DNA of 32,978 nucleotides from an uncultured Prochlorococcus sp. (lineage in GTDB: Bacteria > Cyanobacteriota > Cyanobacteriia > PCC-6307 > Cyanobiaceae), in assembly GCA_902591865.1 (NCBI GenBank), contig CACJCK010000014.1, positions 1 to 32,978 of the forward strand. The letters run 5' to 3'. The notes under the pieces were generated by a model. The model was not told the origin of the DNA. It made no database searches and was given only the letters and a program-made list of their open reading frames with translations. Made by a program: the position numbers and the translations under genes. Shown piece by piece: positions 1 through 5,840 of the stretch; position 1 is the first letter of the stretch, and each line of letters starts with the position of its first letter.

Positions 1-212
1 TTTAAAATTTAGACCTTTTCTATTCATATAAGATGAAGATTACAAATGATTATAAAAAACGTAGAGGGCAAATTAAATCTTTTCCCACAGGGGAAATTAT
101 AGAACCAAGCAGGAAATATTTAGAAATATACTCATTTTGTATATCATCAAATTTTTGGTATTTAGAAGGAATACTTGTGAAGTCGCAAGAAAGTAAATAC
201 AAGCAAAGAATT

Positions 213-310
213 TGCAAAAAAAGACCCCTTATCAGGGGTCTTTTATGGTTTTATCAAATCAAGTGTTTCCTCGTTTCCACTGTTTCAGTAAAACCACTCC
301 TTCACACACC
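213..310 (-). ncRNA. yfr2: Yfr2-family small regulatory RNA
   Basis: Read on the minus strand, this is a roughly 98-nt RNA with the architecture of the cyanobacterial Yfr2-5 family. A 5' stem (GGTTTTA at 253-247 pairing with TAAAACC at 295-289) closes a 35-nt loop. The loop holds two copies of the family motif GGAAAC (278-273 and 270-265), plus a third GAAACA. A strong Rho-independent terminator (244-219, then a T-run) follows directly. A sigma70-like promoter (TTCCAC, 17-nt spacer, CATAAT) sits upstream at 344-316 and puts the transcription start near 310. Yfr2-type RNAs are abundant in Prochlorococcus and reported at about this length. The exact 5' end is inferred, not seen. A 121-codon frame on the opposite strand crosses the gene and is taken as spurious. 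Confidence 0.8.
219..244 (-). terminator. Intrinsic terminator of the Yfr2-type RNA
   Basis: A perfect 11-bp stem (219-229 with 234-244) with a 4-nt loop and a GACCCC core. It is flanked by A-rich sequence on the plus-strand left, so a T-run follows on the minus strand. It ends the small RNA encoded at 213-310. Confidence 0.85.
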
Positions 311-315
311 TTTAA

Positions 316-344
316 ATTATGTCATTAAACTCTTTTTCGTGGAA
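316..344 (-). promoter_or_regulatory. Candidate sigma70 promoter of the Yfr2-type RNA
   Basis: On the minus strand, TTCCAC (344-339) and CATAAT (321-316) are separated by exactly 17 nt. A purine lies about 7 nt downstream, at 309-310. The spacing and -10 match fit a sigma70 promoter, and its position fits the small RNA that follows. Confidence 0.5.
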
Positions 345-394
345 GGGCTGAATGGAATGTTATTTAACTGTCACATGTGCCAGTTTTCCATTTC

Positions 395-423
395 TTGACA
401 TAAAGATTTAGAAAAAATATACC
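395..423 (+). promoter_or_regulatory. Orphan sigma70-like promoter
   Basis: TTGACA (395-400), a 17-nt spacer, then TATACC (418-423): a perfect -35 with a fair -10. No plus-strand gene is recognisable downstream before 1905 or beyond. It may drive a short untranslated RNA, or it may be a chance match in AT-rich DNA. Confidence 0.3.
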
Positions 424-520
424 GAAAAGGGGCCTTTACTTATCAGAGATTAATGTGTGAAGAGTTTCTTATTTGTACGATTTACCAGTAAAAGGTATAA
501 ATTATCCACAGTACTGTTTA

Positions 521-720
521 CTACTTCTTTTCCCAAAATAGATAAAGATTTGAAAACTGGTTTTTAGTATCTACTATTGAAGTGCTTGTTGAGATCAACT
601 TCCATCCTGAAGAATTACGTTTTTTCATAATTGCTGCAAGTTCGTTTTCTTGTCTTTGAGTATTTGCATTTCCAACTGCGTAATATAATATATATCAAGA
701 TCATTTTCTACTTTTGCCAT
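521..720 (-). pseudogene. Frameshifted small protein gene
   Basis: The minus strand opens with ATG at 720 and reads MAKVENDLDIYY in frame. It then needs a change of frame inside the run ATATATATTATATTA (about 677-694) to continue as YAVGNANTQRQENELAAIMKK and on to RNSSGWKLI and LYLFWEKK, stopping at 523. The second part looks strongly coding. Its E-L-A-x-I...GWKLIS core and aromatic end recall small DUF4177-like proteins, a resemblance I cannot verify. The unframed alternative stops after about 31 codons. The break could be true decay in a slippery AT repeat, or a sequencing or assembly error. It lies in the gene-poor flank of the tRNA-Ser gene. Confidence 0.6.
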
Positions 721-792
721 TTTTTAAGGTAATGCTTTATTAGGAGTTAATATTACTCAATCTTTCATCGTTACTGGGAAAGATTCGATAGG

Positions 793-900
793 GTGGTTGT
801 AAATAAGTCTTATATAGTATTACCTTCACCCCAAATTGCGATTGGACTACTGCTTATAAGTATTGGAATAGTAGTTACTTTCGATATCAAAATTGATTAG
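793..900 (+). CDS. Possible 35-aa membrane peptide, or remnant
   Basis: A GTG-initiated frame encodes 35 residues with one hydrophobic segment (core PQIAIGLLLISIGIVV) and ends at TAG 898. Just upstream, in another frame, a coding-looking stretch (ALLGVNITQSFIVTGKDSIGWL) ends at a stop at 801. Together they could be one small membrane protein broken by a frameshift. There is no recognisable family and no Shine-Dalgarno sequence, so this is a weak call. Confidence 0.2.
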   Translation: MVVNKSYIVLPSPQIAIGLLLISIGIVVTFDIKID

Positions 901-915
901 TTTAAAAGTAAATAA

Positions 916-946
916 TTAAAAAAAGCTGGATATTTGGGTAAATATC
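916..946 (-). terminator. Intrinsic terminator after the rhomboid gene
   Basis: GATATTT (929-935) and AAATATC (940-946) form a perfect 7-bp stem with a GGGT loop in plus-strand terms. On the minus strand the stem is followed by CAGC and a run of T. It lies about 35 bp beyond the rhomboid stop codon. Confidence 0.6.
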
Positions 947-979
947 TGTATTAATTTGATCAATAAAGAATTATTTTTT

Positions 980-1585
980 TTAGATCAAGAATAAAAAACA
1001 CCCTGCAATAAATCCACTTAAATGACCTAACAAGCTTACCCCTGGCAAAAATGAGAAAATCAGACCTATAAGGCAAATTGTCTTTGACATTTTTTGCACT
1101 TGGTAATTGGATTTTAAACCAATTTTTTTGCCTAAAAAATGACTCTTTCCAAAATAAGAAGTTAATAGTAAGAATCCTAATAAAGCATAAATTATTCCAC
1201 TAAATCCTAAAGCAGCGTAGTTGGGATAGAAATTAATAAAATACGATAAAATCTTTTCGTAAACCCAGATAAGAAAGAAATTCAAAAAAGAACAAATTAA
1301 AGTAAATTTCAGATAAAAAAATCTGCTTTCGATTCCAAGTCTCATCAAAAAATATCTAGTCATTATTATTCCTCCAAGATTACTTAATAAATGATTTAGG
1401 TCTGCATGGACTAGGATTGATGTGAAAATCCTATAGGGTTGATCAGTAATTAATCTTGGTACAAAGTACAAAAATTCTTTATCAAAAACTTCAAATAAAT
1501 CTGTAAGTATAAAAATTAAAATTAAAAGAGATGCACTTAGAATATATTGCCAATCATATTTAGATATTGACTTATTAACAGCCAT
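980..1585 (-). CDS. Rhomboid-family intramembrane serine protease
   Basis: Rhomboids cleave transmembrane helices of substrate proteins inside the membrane using a Ser-His dyad. This protein has the family landmarks. An H-x-D-x-x-H segment (HADLNHLLSN, about residues 60-69) precedes GFSG carrying the catalytic Ser (about S129). The catalytic His is in GHLSGF (about H188). Six hydrophobic segments are visible, giving about 201 residues, normal for the bacterial core domain. I start at ATG 1585 (MAVNKS). An in-frame TTG at 1609 would add eight residues, but neither start has a clear Shine-Dalgarno. The gene stands alone on the minus strand, with a terminator just beyond its end. The substrate cannot be inferred from context. 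Confidence 0.85.
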   Translation of the reverse strand: MAVNKSISKYDWQYILSASLLILIFILTDLFEVFDKEFLYFVPRLITDQPYRIFTSILVHADLNHLLSNLGGIIMTRYFLMRLGIESRFFYLKFTLICSFLNFFLIWVYEKILSYFINFYPNYAALGFSGIIYALLGFLLLTSYFGKSHFLGKKIGLKSNYQVQKMSKTICLIGLIFSFLPGVSLLGHLSGFIAGCFLFLI

Positions 1586-1630
1586 ATTTTTCTTAGTTTT
1601 ATAGTACAAGGATATCTATTTAATTAGAAG

Positions 1631-1654
1631 AAAAGACCCTCTTTAGGGTCTTTT
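1631..1654. terminator. Bidirectional intrinsic terminator
   Basis: AAAAGACCCT and AGGGTCTTTT form a perfect 10-bp stem around CTTT. A/T tracts flank both sides, so it can work in either direction. It most likely ends the 52-aa gene transcribed leftward from 1837. Its GACCC core resembles that of the small-RNA terminator at 219-244. Confidence 0.75.
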
Positions 1655-1678
1655 TAATGTCTTGAATTTATCTTGATT

Positions 1679-1837
1679 TTAGTAAACTTTGCAATGAGAA
1701 CTTGTTGGGTGGTTTATGCATTCTTTTTCCCAATAATCTTGTCTTGGATCTTTTGGTAGTTGATAATTAAAATCATGCATTCTCCAAATATCTGAAGTTG
1801 CATTCCTAAGGGCAGTGAATGGAGTGGTTAATCTCAT
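1679..1837 (-). CDS. Small conserved-looking 52-aa protein
   Basis: This 52-residue gene starts at ATG 1837 and has an unusually good Shine-Dalgarno (AAGGAGG at 1848-1842). It begins MRLTTPFTALRNATSDIWRM. The C-terminal part is polar and carries two cysteines in the pattern DYWEKEC...SHCKVY. An intrinsic terminator follows at 1631-1654. Picocyanobacteria encode many short soluble proteins with C-terminal pairs of this kind, loosely recalling CP12 tails, but I cannot assign a family. Ribosome site, terminator and non-random composition support a real gene. A near-perfect palindrome at 1894-1913 lies 57-76 bp upstream and could be an operator. Confidence 0.7.
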   Translation of the reverse strand: MRLTTPFTALRNATSDIWRMHDFNYQLPKDPRQDYWEKECINHPTSSHCKVY

Positions 1838-1893
1838 AAAACCTCCTTAATCTCTACTCCTTAATTATCCTCCTATTCAGTTAAAATTAATAG

Positions 1894-1913
1894 AGTATTA
1901 ATACTTGGTATTA
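1894..1913. repeat. Overlapping palindromes upstream of the 52-aa gene
   Basis: AGTATTAATACT (1894-1905) is a perfect 12-bp palindrome. It overlaps a second inverted repeat, TAATAC-TTG-GTATTA (1899-1913). The pair lies 57-76 bp upstream of the 52-aa gene's start, a plausible operator position. The binding protein is unknown. Confidence 0.35.
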
Positions 1914-2085
1914 GTGCTTTTTGGTTGTTGCAACTATCTTTTCTCATACATTAGGAGAATAAATAATTCAGGAGTCAAGGGCACAGCACATCATCTATTT
2001 TGTGGACAGCGAGGTGCATTGGTAGTGAGGAGGATAAATCTGTACGCGCTTATTTTATTTTTGGGACTTTTAGATAATTTAATTA

Positions 2086-2172
2086 CGGAGAGGGTGGGAT
2101 TCGAACCCACGAATAGAGTTACCTATTAAACGATTTCGAGTCGTTCGCTTTCGACCACTCAGCCACCTCTCC
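2086..2172 (-). tRNA. tRNA-Ser(CGA)
   Basis: This is an 87-nt class II tRNA read on the minus strand. The acceptor stem GGAGAGG (2172-2166) pairs with CCTCTCC (2093-2087), and the discriminator is G (2086). The D arm is GCTGAGTGGTCGAAAGC. The anticodon arm AACGA-CTCGAAA-TCGTT gives anticodon CGA, which reads UCG. A long variable arm follows, and the T arm contains GGGTTCGAATCCC. The 3' CCA is not encoded, which is common in cyanobacteria. The 3' end faces the gene-poor region at 1-2085, the usual orientation for an integration target, but no direct repeat of the tRNA 3' end was noticed in that flank. Confidence 0.97.
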
Positions 2173-2178
2173 GACTCT

Positions 2179-2200
2179 TTATTAAGTATGCACTTAATAA
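2179..2200. repeat. Perfect hairpin between futA and tRNA-Ser
   Basis: TTATTAAGT (2179-2187) and ACTTAATAA (2192-2200) form a perfect 9-bp stem with a 4-nt loop. It sits just 5' of the tRNA and downstream of futA on the minus strand. No T-run follows on either strand, so it may be an mRNA 3'-end or processing hairpin rather than a classic terminator. Confidence 0.45.
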
Positions 2201-2235
2201 TGAAAAAATTATGAACTATGTAACTATCTTAATTT

Positions 2236-3258
2236 TTAATTCCAACCTGCATCTTTCATCAATTTAATAGCTAGAGAATTTTTTTCGCCAAGGTCTTCTA
2301 CGGTTACACTATCAGGCGTAAACTCTCCAAAGTTCTTTACTATTTCATTTTGATTAACTTCCTTCAAAGGATGTTCAAAAGTAGGAACAGCTAAACCTTT
2401 ACTTCCTTCGGGAGATGCCAAGAATTCAAGCAACTGAACAGCTTCGTTTTTATTTGTAGCATATTTTGCAACACCACCAGCACTGATGTTTACGTGAGCA
2501 GGATTCGGGGTAAGGACCTTTGTTTTTTTCGCATATAATGCATCTCTTCTTCCATTAACACCCCCTAACATTCTTGCGACGTAATAGTGATTAACAATTC
2601 CTACTCCACATTTTTTCTTAGAAACTGCTCTAATTATTGCAATATCGCCTGGGAAAAATGGTTGGGAAACGTTTGAAATCATTCCGCTTAGCCAAGCTTT
2701 AGTTTCTGATTCACCTTTGTTAATTATTTGATTAGCAACTAAAGATTGATTATATGGACTTTTCCTATTTCTTAAACATACTTTGCCTTTTAAAGAAGGA
2801 TCAGCCAAATCAGTGTAATCATTTATCTTGCTGATATCTACCACTTTTGGATTGGCTATCATAACTCTAACTCTTCTTGTTAATGCATACCATTCCTTGT
2901 TTGGATCTTTTAATCCAACAGGAACATCATTTTCTAAATTAGAAGACTCTATTGGTTGCAATAATCCAGCTTTGGCTGCATTAGTAATCCTTGCTGCATC
3001 TACTAACAATATTAAATCTGCTTGAGAGTTCTTCCCTTCTCGTTTCAATCTTTCGATTAAAGAAATTCCTGCTGCCTCTATAAGCCTGACTTTTATTCCT
3101 GTTTCTTCTGCAAATTTTTTATAGACGCTCCTATCAGTGTTGTAATGTCTCCCAGAATAAACTTTGACTTCTTTTTCTATTGAATTAGCGGGCATATTAA
3201 TGTTTAGCAAAAATGTACATGTAAATACTGAAAAAATTAATCTTTTAAGTTTTTGCAC
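2236..3258 (-). CDS. futA: Iron(III) ABC transporter substrate-binding protein FutA/IdiA
   Basis: FutA binds ferric iron in the periplasm and delivers it to the FutBC importer. A signal peptide (about residues 1-26) precedes a two-lobed binding protein; 340 residues is normal. Tyr39 (in SGRHYN), Tyr169 and the pair Tyr225/Tyr226 (in NHYYVARM) match, after removing 26 residues, the four iron-ligand tyrosines I recall for FutA (13, 143, 199, 200). The neighbouring divergent gene encodes an Fe(II)-dependent dioxygenase, and a pcb-isiB pair lies 6.5 kb away, which fits iron acquisition. The permease and ATPase genes are not in this window. The 102-bp divergent intergenic region should hold the control signals, but no convincing Fur box was found. 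In Prochlorococcus MED4 the homologue (idiA) is reported as iron-stress responsive. Confidence 0.95.
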   Translation of the reverse strand: MQKLKRLIFSVFTCTFLLNINMPANSIEKEVKVYSGRHYNTDRSVYKKFAEETGIKVRLIEAAGISLIERLKREGKNSQADLILLVDAARITNAAKAGLLQPIESSNLENDVPVGLKDPNKEWYALTRRVRVMIANPKVVDISKINDYTDLADPSLKGKVCLRNRKSPYNQSLVANQIINKGESETKAWLSGMISNVSQPFFPGDIAIIRAVSKKKCGVGIVNHYYVARMLGGVNGRRDALYAKKTKVLTPNPAHVNISAGGVAKYATNKNEAVQLLEFLASPEGSKGLAVPTFEHPLKEVNQNEIVKNFGEFTPDSVTVEDLGEKNSLAIKLMKDAGWN

Positions 3259-3360
3259 TTTTTCAAATTAGTATCTATGGTTACTTTATACCTATAAAAA
3301 CAGTTCAAACTTTTAAAGCGAACTTCTATACATCGAGTTGTATCATTTTTTATATTCCAT
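3259..3360. promoter_or_regulatory. Shared divergent promoter region of futA and the PKHD dioxygenase gene
   Basis: These 102 bp separate two divergent iron-related genes and must carry promoters for both. An imperfect dyad (ATACA...TGTAT at about 3330-3345) lies near the rightward start, and TATA-like hexamers occur nearby. No unambiguous Fur operator is recognisable. A GTA-N8-TAC match at 3271-3284 is probably chance. Confidence 0.4.
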
Positions 3361-4029
3361 ATGAATTATTTAATCCATCAGTTACTAAACACTGAAGAAA
3401 TCAATTTAATAAAAACAGAATTAGAGATATGTAGCCAACAAGATTGGGAAGATGGGAAAAAAACTGCTGGCACTCACGCATCAATCGTAAAAAATAATTT
3501 GCAATTAAATAGAAGTAGTGAAGTATCAAAAAAAAACACTCAACTAGTTACTAAGAAGATTCTTTCCAGCCAATTAATAAAAAGTTTTTCTTTACTAAAA
3601 AGAATCCATGGAATAATGTTTACAAAATCGTCAAATAATATGCATTATGGCAGACATATTGACAATCCATACATGTCTTCAGGTAGATCAGATTTATCTT
3701 TTACTCTTTCATTGACGAATAAAGATTTTTATAAAGGTGGAGAATTAATTATTGAAACAATGAATACAGAAGAGAAATTCAAATTAAATGCTGGGGAGAT
3801 AATTTTATATCCAAGTTCTTACTTGCATGCAGTGAATGAAGTTAATGATGGTGAAAGATTAGTATGTGTGGGTTGGATAGAAAGTTATGTTAAATCAACT
3901 GAAAAAAGGGAATATTTATTTGATTTAGACGCAGGTGCAAGAAGTTTATTAGCAAAGCATGGTAGATCTGACGAACTTGATCTTATTTTCAAATCCTATT
4001 CAAATCTCTTAAGAGTTATGGGGGATTAA
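3361..4029 (+). CDS. PKHD-type Fe(II)/2-oxoglutarate dioxygenase (PiuC/YbiX family)
   Basis: Members of this family hydroxylate unknown targets using Fe(II) and 2-oxoglutarate, and often sit beside iron-uptake genes. The iron triad is visible as His99-x-Asp101 (GRHIDNP) and His156 (SYLHAV), with Arg166 as the likely 2-oxoglutarate ligand. The conserved block RSDLSFTLSL...YKGGELII lies between them. At 222 residues it matches the usual PiuC/YbiX length of about 225. It is divergent from futA and shares its 102-bp upstream region, which suggests co-regulation by iron status. The natural substrate of this family is not established. I do not assign a gene symbol because piuC and ybiX are names from other phyla. 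Confidence 0.9.
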   Translation: MNYLIHQLLNTEEINLIKTELEICSQQDWEDGKKTAGTHASIVKNNLQLNRSSEVSKKNTQLVTKKILSSQLIKSFSLLKRIHGIMFTKSSNNMHYGRHIDNPYMSSGRSDLSFTLSLTNKDFYKGGELIIETMNTEEKFKLNAGEIILYPSSYLHAVNEVNDGERLVCVGWIESYVKSTEKREYLFDLDAGARSLLAKHGRSDELDLIFKSYSNLLRVMGD

Positions 4030-4101
4030 AAAGAATCATTTTATACAACAGAAAGAATATTAATTAGGAATTGATTAAAATATAAAAAACTTTTTTATCG
4101 T

Positions 4102-4341
4102 ATGCCAAAAAAGAGTTCAATTGCAATTTTTATAGCAGCCACAAGCGCATTAGCTATTTCAACGGTAGATAGTAATTCAGTCAAATCAGGTGAAAATGAT
4201 TTGGGTGGTCTAAAAGAATGGAATACTGATATGCCTTTAGATGCAGATTTTAAATTAGACGCTGAAGCTCAAAGAATAGCTGATGAAGCTGCTAAGTCAT
4301 CCGCATGTATCCCTGTTGGCGAAGGAGAAAACTGCTGGTAA
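4102..4341 (+). CDS. Small exported acidic protein, function unknown
   Basis: This 79-residue protein begins with a lysine pair and a hydrophobic stretch (about residues 6-20, ending near STVDS) that looks like a signal peptide. A mature acidic part rich in Asp, Glu and Ala follows. It ends in two cysteines, Cys69 and Cys78, in a C-x8-C-W tail that could form a disulphide in the periplasm. It follows the dioxygenase gene by 72 bp on the same strand and converges on the porin gene, sharing a bidirectional terminator with it. I do not recognise a family. A periplasmic or cell-envelope location is inferred only from the signal peptide. Confidence 0.7.
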   Translation: MPKKSSIAIFIAATSALAISTVDSNSVKSGENDLGGLKEWNTDMPLDADFKLDAEAQRIADEAAKSSACIPVGEGENCW

Positions 4342-4352
4342 AAATAAATTAA

Positions 4353-4382
4353 AAAAAAACACCCTATTTAGGGTGTTTTTTT
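4353..4382. terminator. Bidirectional intrinsic terminator between convergent genes
   Basis: A perfect 13-bp stem (4353-4365 with 4370-4382), core ACACCCT/AGGGTGT, loop ATTT, with A-run and T-run on the two sides. It serves the small exported protein gene (plus) and the porin gene (minus). Confidence 0.9.
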
Positions 4383-4398
4383 ATTATTTAAGTTTATT

Positions 4399-5709
4399 TT
4401 AGAACTTAAATTGTGTTTCGATTACTGCACCAGTGTAATCCTCTCCATCAATTCCGTTAGCATTTGATGCCCCGAATATTATTGGGGTTACAGTTACTGA
4501 GTCATTAACTTTGTAACCATAATATGCTTCCCACATGAATGGTTCAGCACCAGTGTTTGCTTTCCTTTGTGGTTGACCAAATGCAATACCAATACGATCA
4601 TCAGGGTTAATGGTATCCAACCAAGATAAGCCTACAAAATACATATCTGTAGTGTCATTAGTTGAGTAACCATCCAATACTGAATAATCATAACCAAAAG
4701 ATATCTCAGGAACTACAGTTCCAGTTTCTGCTGGTCTCCACCAAGCTCTTAATCCATAGTTAGTACTATTTTCGTTACGATCATCTCCAGTAGCTGTACT
4801 GAAGTAGCTATCGCCCCAGTCGTTGTACTTAAGGTTAACCATTCCAGAAACAGCCCACTGGTCTTTAGTGAGACCTACTTGAGTAGCCCAACTTGTTTTT
4901 GATTCATTTGTAAGAAGACCAGAATCTTGACAAGTCTTTACACCATTAACTGTAGGGCAAACGGTGGTCTTTGATTTGGTTCCAATATTCGAGCTTATTG
5001 CTAGTCCATTATCAGCTTTATAAACCCAACCTGCACCAGTATCTGTACTTGCACCATAAGCAGCTGCGTTACCCCCAAGAGTAAAGGCTTTCAATACAGG
5101 CTTATAAATTGATGGGCTAGTACCATGCATGTAATAGTTCTCAATCATTGGTCCAACAAATACGGTATTCTGTTCACCAACTGGGAATGAATACCAAATT
5201 TTATCAACCTTTAAAGCGTTTGAATTACCTTTTGCTGAACTTAAATAAGTACCATGGTCTTTGTCTTTAGTCCAAGAAGATGCGTTACCAGTTTTAAGTC
5301 TTACGTAAAGATTATCGTCCCCAGTGAAACTTGTGTTTAAGTTACCTGTCCAAGTGTATTGGAATAGAGTCGACTCATTGGAAACTGTATCAGTGCCAGT
5401 TCCATCATATGAGAGAGCTCCAAGAGTAAAATTAACTTTACCGTCAAGAGTAGTGGTATCTGAGAATCCACCAGCCTCAAATTCATTTTGTTGAACCTCA
5501 AGGGAATCAACACGACCCTTAAGGATTGCGATATCTTCACTAACTTCGTTAATGAATGTTTTACTGTCAAGTCTTGAAGAATTTTTTGTTTTGCTACGCG
5601 AGTAGCTGTTAATTTCTTCTAAATCGACAACATCGGAAGCTTGAGCAGTAATTGGAGCTATTAAGCTCAAAGATGCTCCTGCTACCAACATTTGTTGGAA
5701 GAGTTTCAT
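4399..5709 (-). CDS. som: SomA-type outer-membrane porin lacking an SLH domain
   Basis: This is an outer-membrane beta-barrel channel for small solutes. MKLFQQMLVAG starts a signal peptide cleaved near residue 24 (AQA-S). A short coiled-coil segment follows (about 55-78, EDIAILKGRVDSLEVQQNEF), then alternating-pattern barrel sequence from about residue 85 to the end. It finishes in VIETQFKF, with the C-terminal Phe typical of outer-membrane proteins. Usual cyanobacterial Som porins place a roughly 60-residue SLH domain, which anchors to peptidoglycan or its polymers, between signal peptide and coiled coil. Here only about 30 polar residues occupy that place. The mRNA carries GUGUGAG at 5721-5715, just before the start codon, matching the target of the sRNA Yfr1. 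The gene is preceded by 131 bp of spacer and ends at the shared terminator. Confidence 0.9.
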   Translation of the reverse strand: MKLFQQMLVAGASLSLIAPITAQASDVVDLEEINSYSRSKTKNSSRLDSKTFINEVSEDIAILKGRVDSLEVQQNEFEAGGFSDTTTLDGKVNFTLGALSYDGTGTDTVSNESTLFQYTWTGNLNTSFTGDDNLYVRLKTGNASSWTKDKDHGTYLSSAKGNSNALKVDKIWYSFPVGEQNTVFVGPMIENYYMHGTSPSIYKPVLKAFTLGGNAAAYGASTDTGAGWVYKADNGLAISSNIGTKSKTTVCPTVNGVKTCQDSGLLTNESKTSWATQVGLTKDQWAVSGMVNLKYNDWGDSYFSTATGDDRNENSTNYGLRAWWRPAETGTVVPEISFGYDYSVLDGYSTNDTTDMYFVGLSWLDTINPDDRIGIAFGQPQRKANTGAEPFMWEAYYGYKVNDSVTVTPIIFGASNANGIDGEDYTGAVIETQFKF

Positions 5710-5714
5710 TGTAA

Positions 5715-5721
5715 CTCACAC
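5715..5721 (-). promoter_or_regulatory. Candidate Yfr1 sRNA target site in the porin leader
   Basis: On the minus strand, GTGTGAG lies 5 nt upstream of the porin ATG, where a ribosome binding site would be. It is a perfect complement to CUCACAC within the conserved unpaired Yfr1 motif ACUCCUCACAC. Yfr1 is reported to repress two som porin mRNAs in Prochlorococcus MED4. Pairing here would block translation initiation. The seed is only seven bases, so it needs testing. Confidence 0.6.
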
Positions 5722-5840
5722 TAAAATTACCCATAGGAATGGGTAGTTAAATTGTATCGAAGGTAACCTTTCCGGGTAGGTCCATTAGATTCATTTACGA
5801 GTAACAAATTTTACAAGGCTATTTTCTTATCCCCAAAGTT

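Noticed and set aside
47..220. Minus-strand frame starting at TTG inside the sRNA terminator T-run, about 55 codons, with a lipoprotein-like LLSC start
   Set aside because: The start lies within the terminator tail, there is no RBS, and the length is compatible with chance in AT-rich DNA.
296..309. Plus-strand ACTCCTTCACACAC as a Yfr1 gene
   Set aside because: The motif has an extra T and lacks the flanking Yfr1 stems and terminator. It is explained as the complement of the Yfr2-type RNA's 5' tail.
33..398. 121-codon plus-strand open frame
   Set aside because: It runs antisense through the Yfr2-type RNA and its terminator, has no recognisable domain and an odd Cys/Phe-rich composition. It is longer than chance would usually give, so I note it, but the sRNA explains the sequence better.
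1905..2129. 74-codon plus-strand frame ending ERVGFEPTNRVTY
   Set aside because: The C-terminus is translated antisense tRNA-Ser sequence, a well-known false-gene signature.
2828..3025. 65-codon plus-strand frame inside futA
   Set aside because: It is antisense to a conserved, complete futA and has no start signal.
3271..3284. GTA-N8-TAC, an NtcA-type site upstream of futA
   Set aside because: About ten such matches are expected by chance in 33 kb of this composition, and it is only 13 bp from the start codon with no -10 at the right distance.
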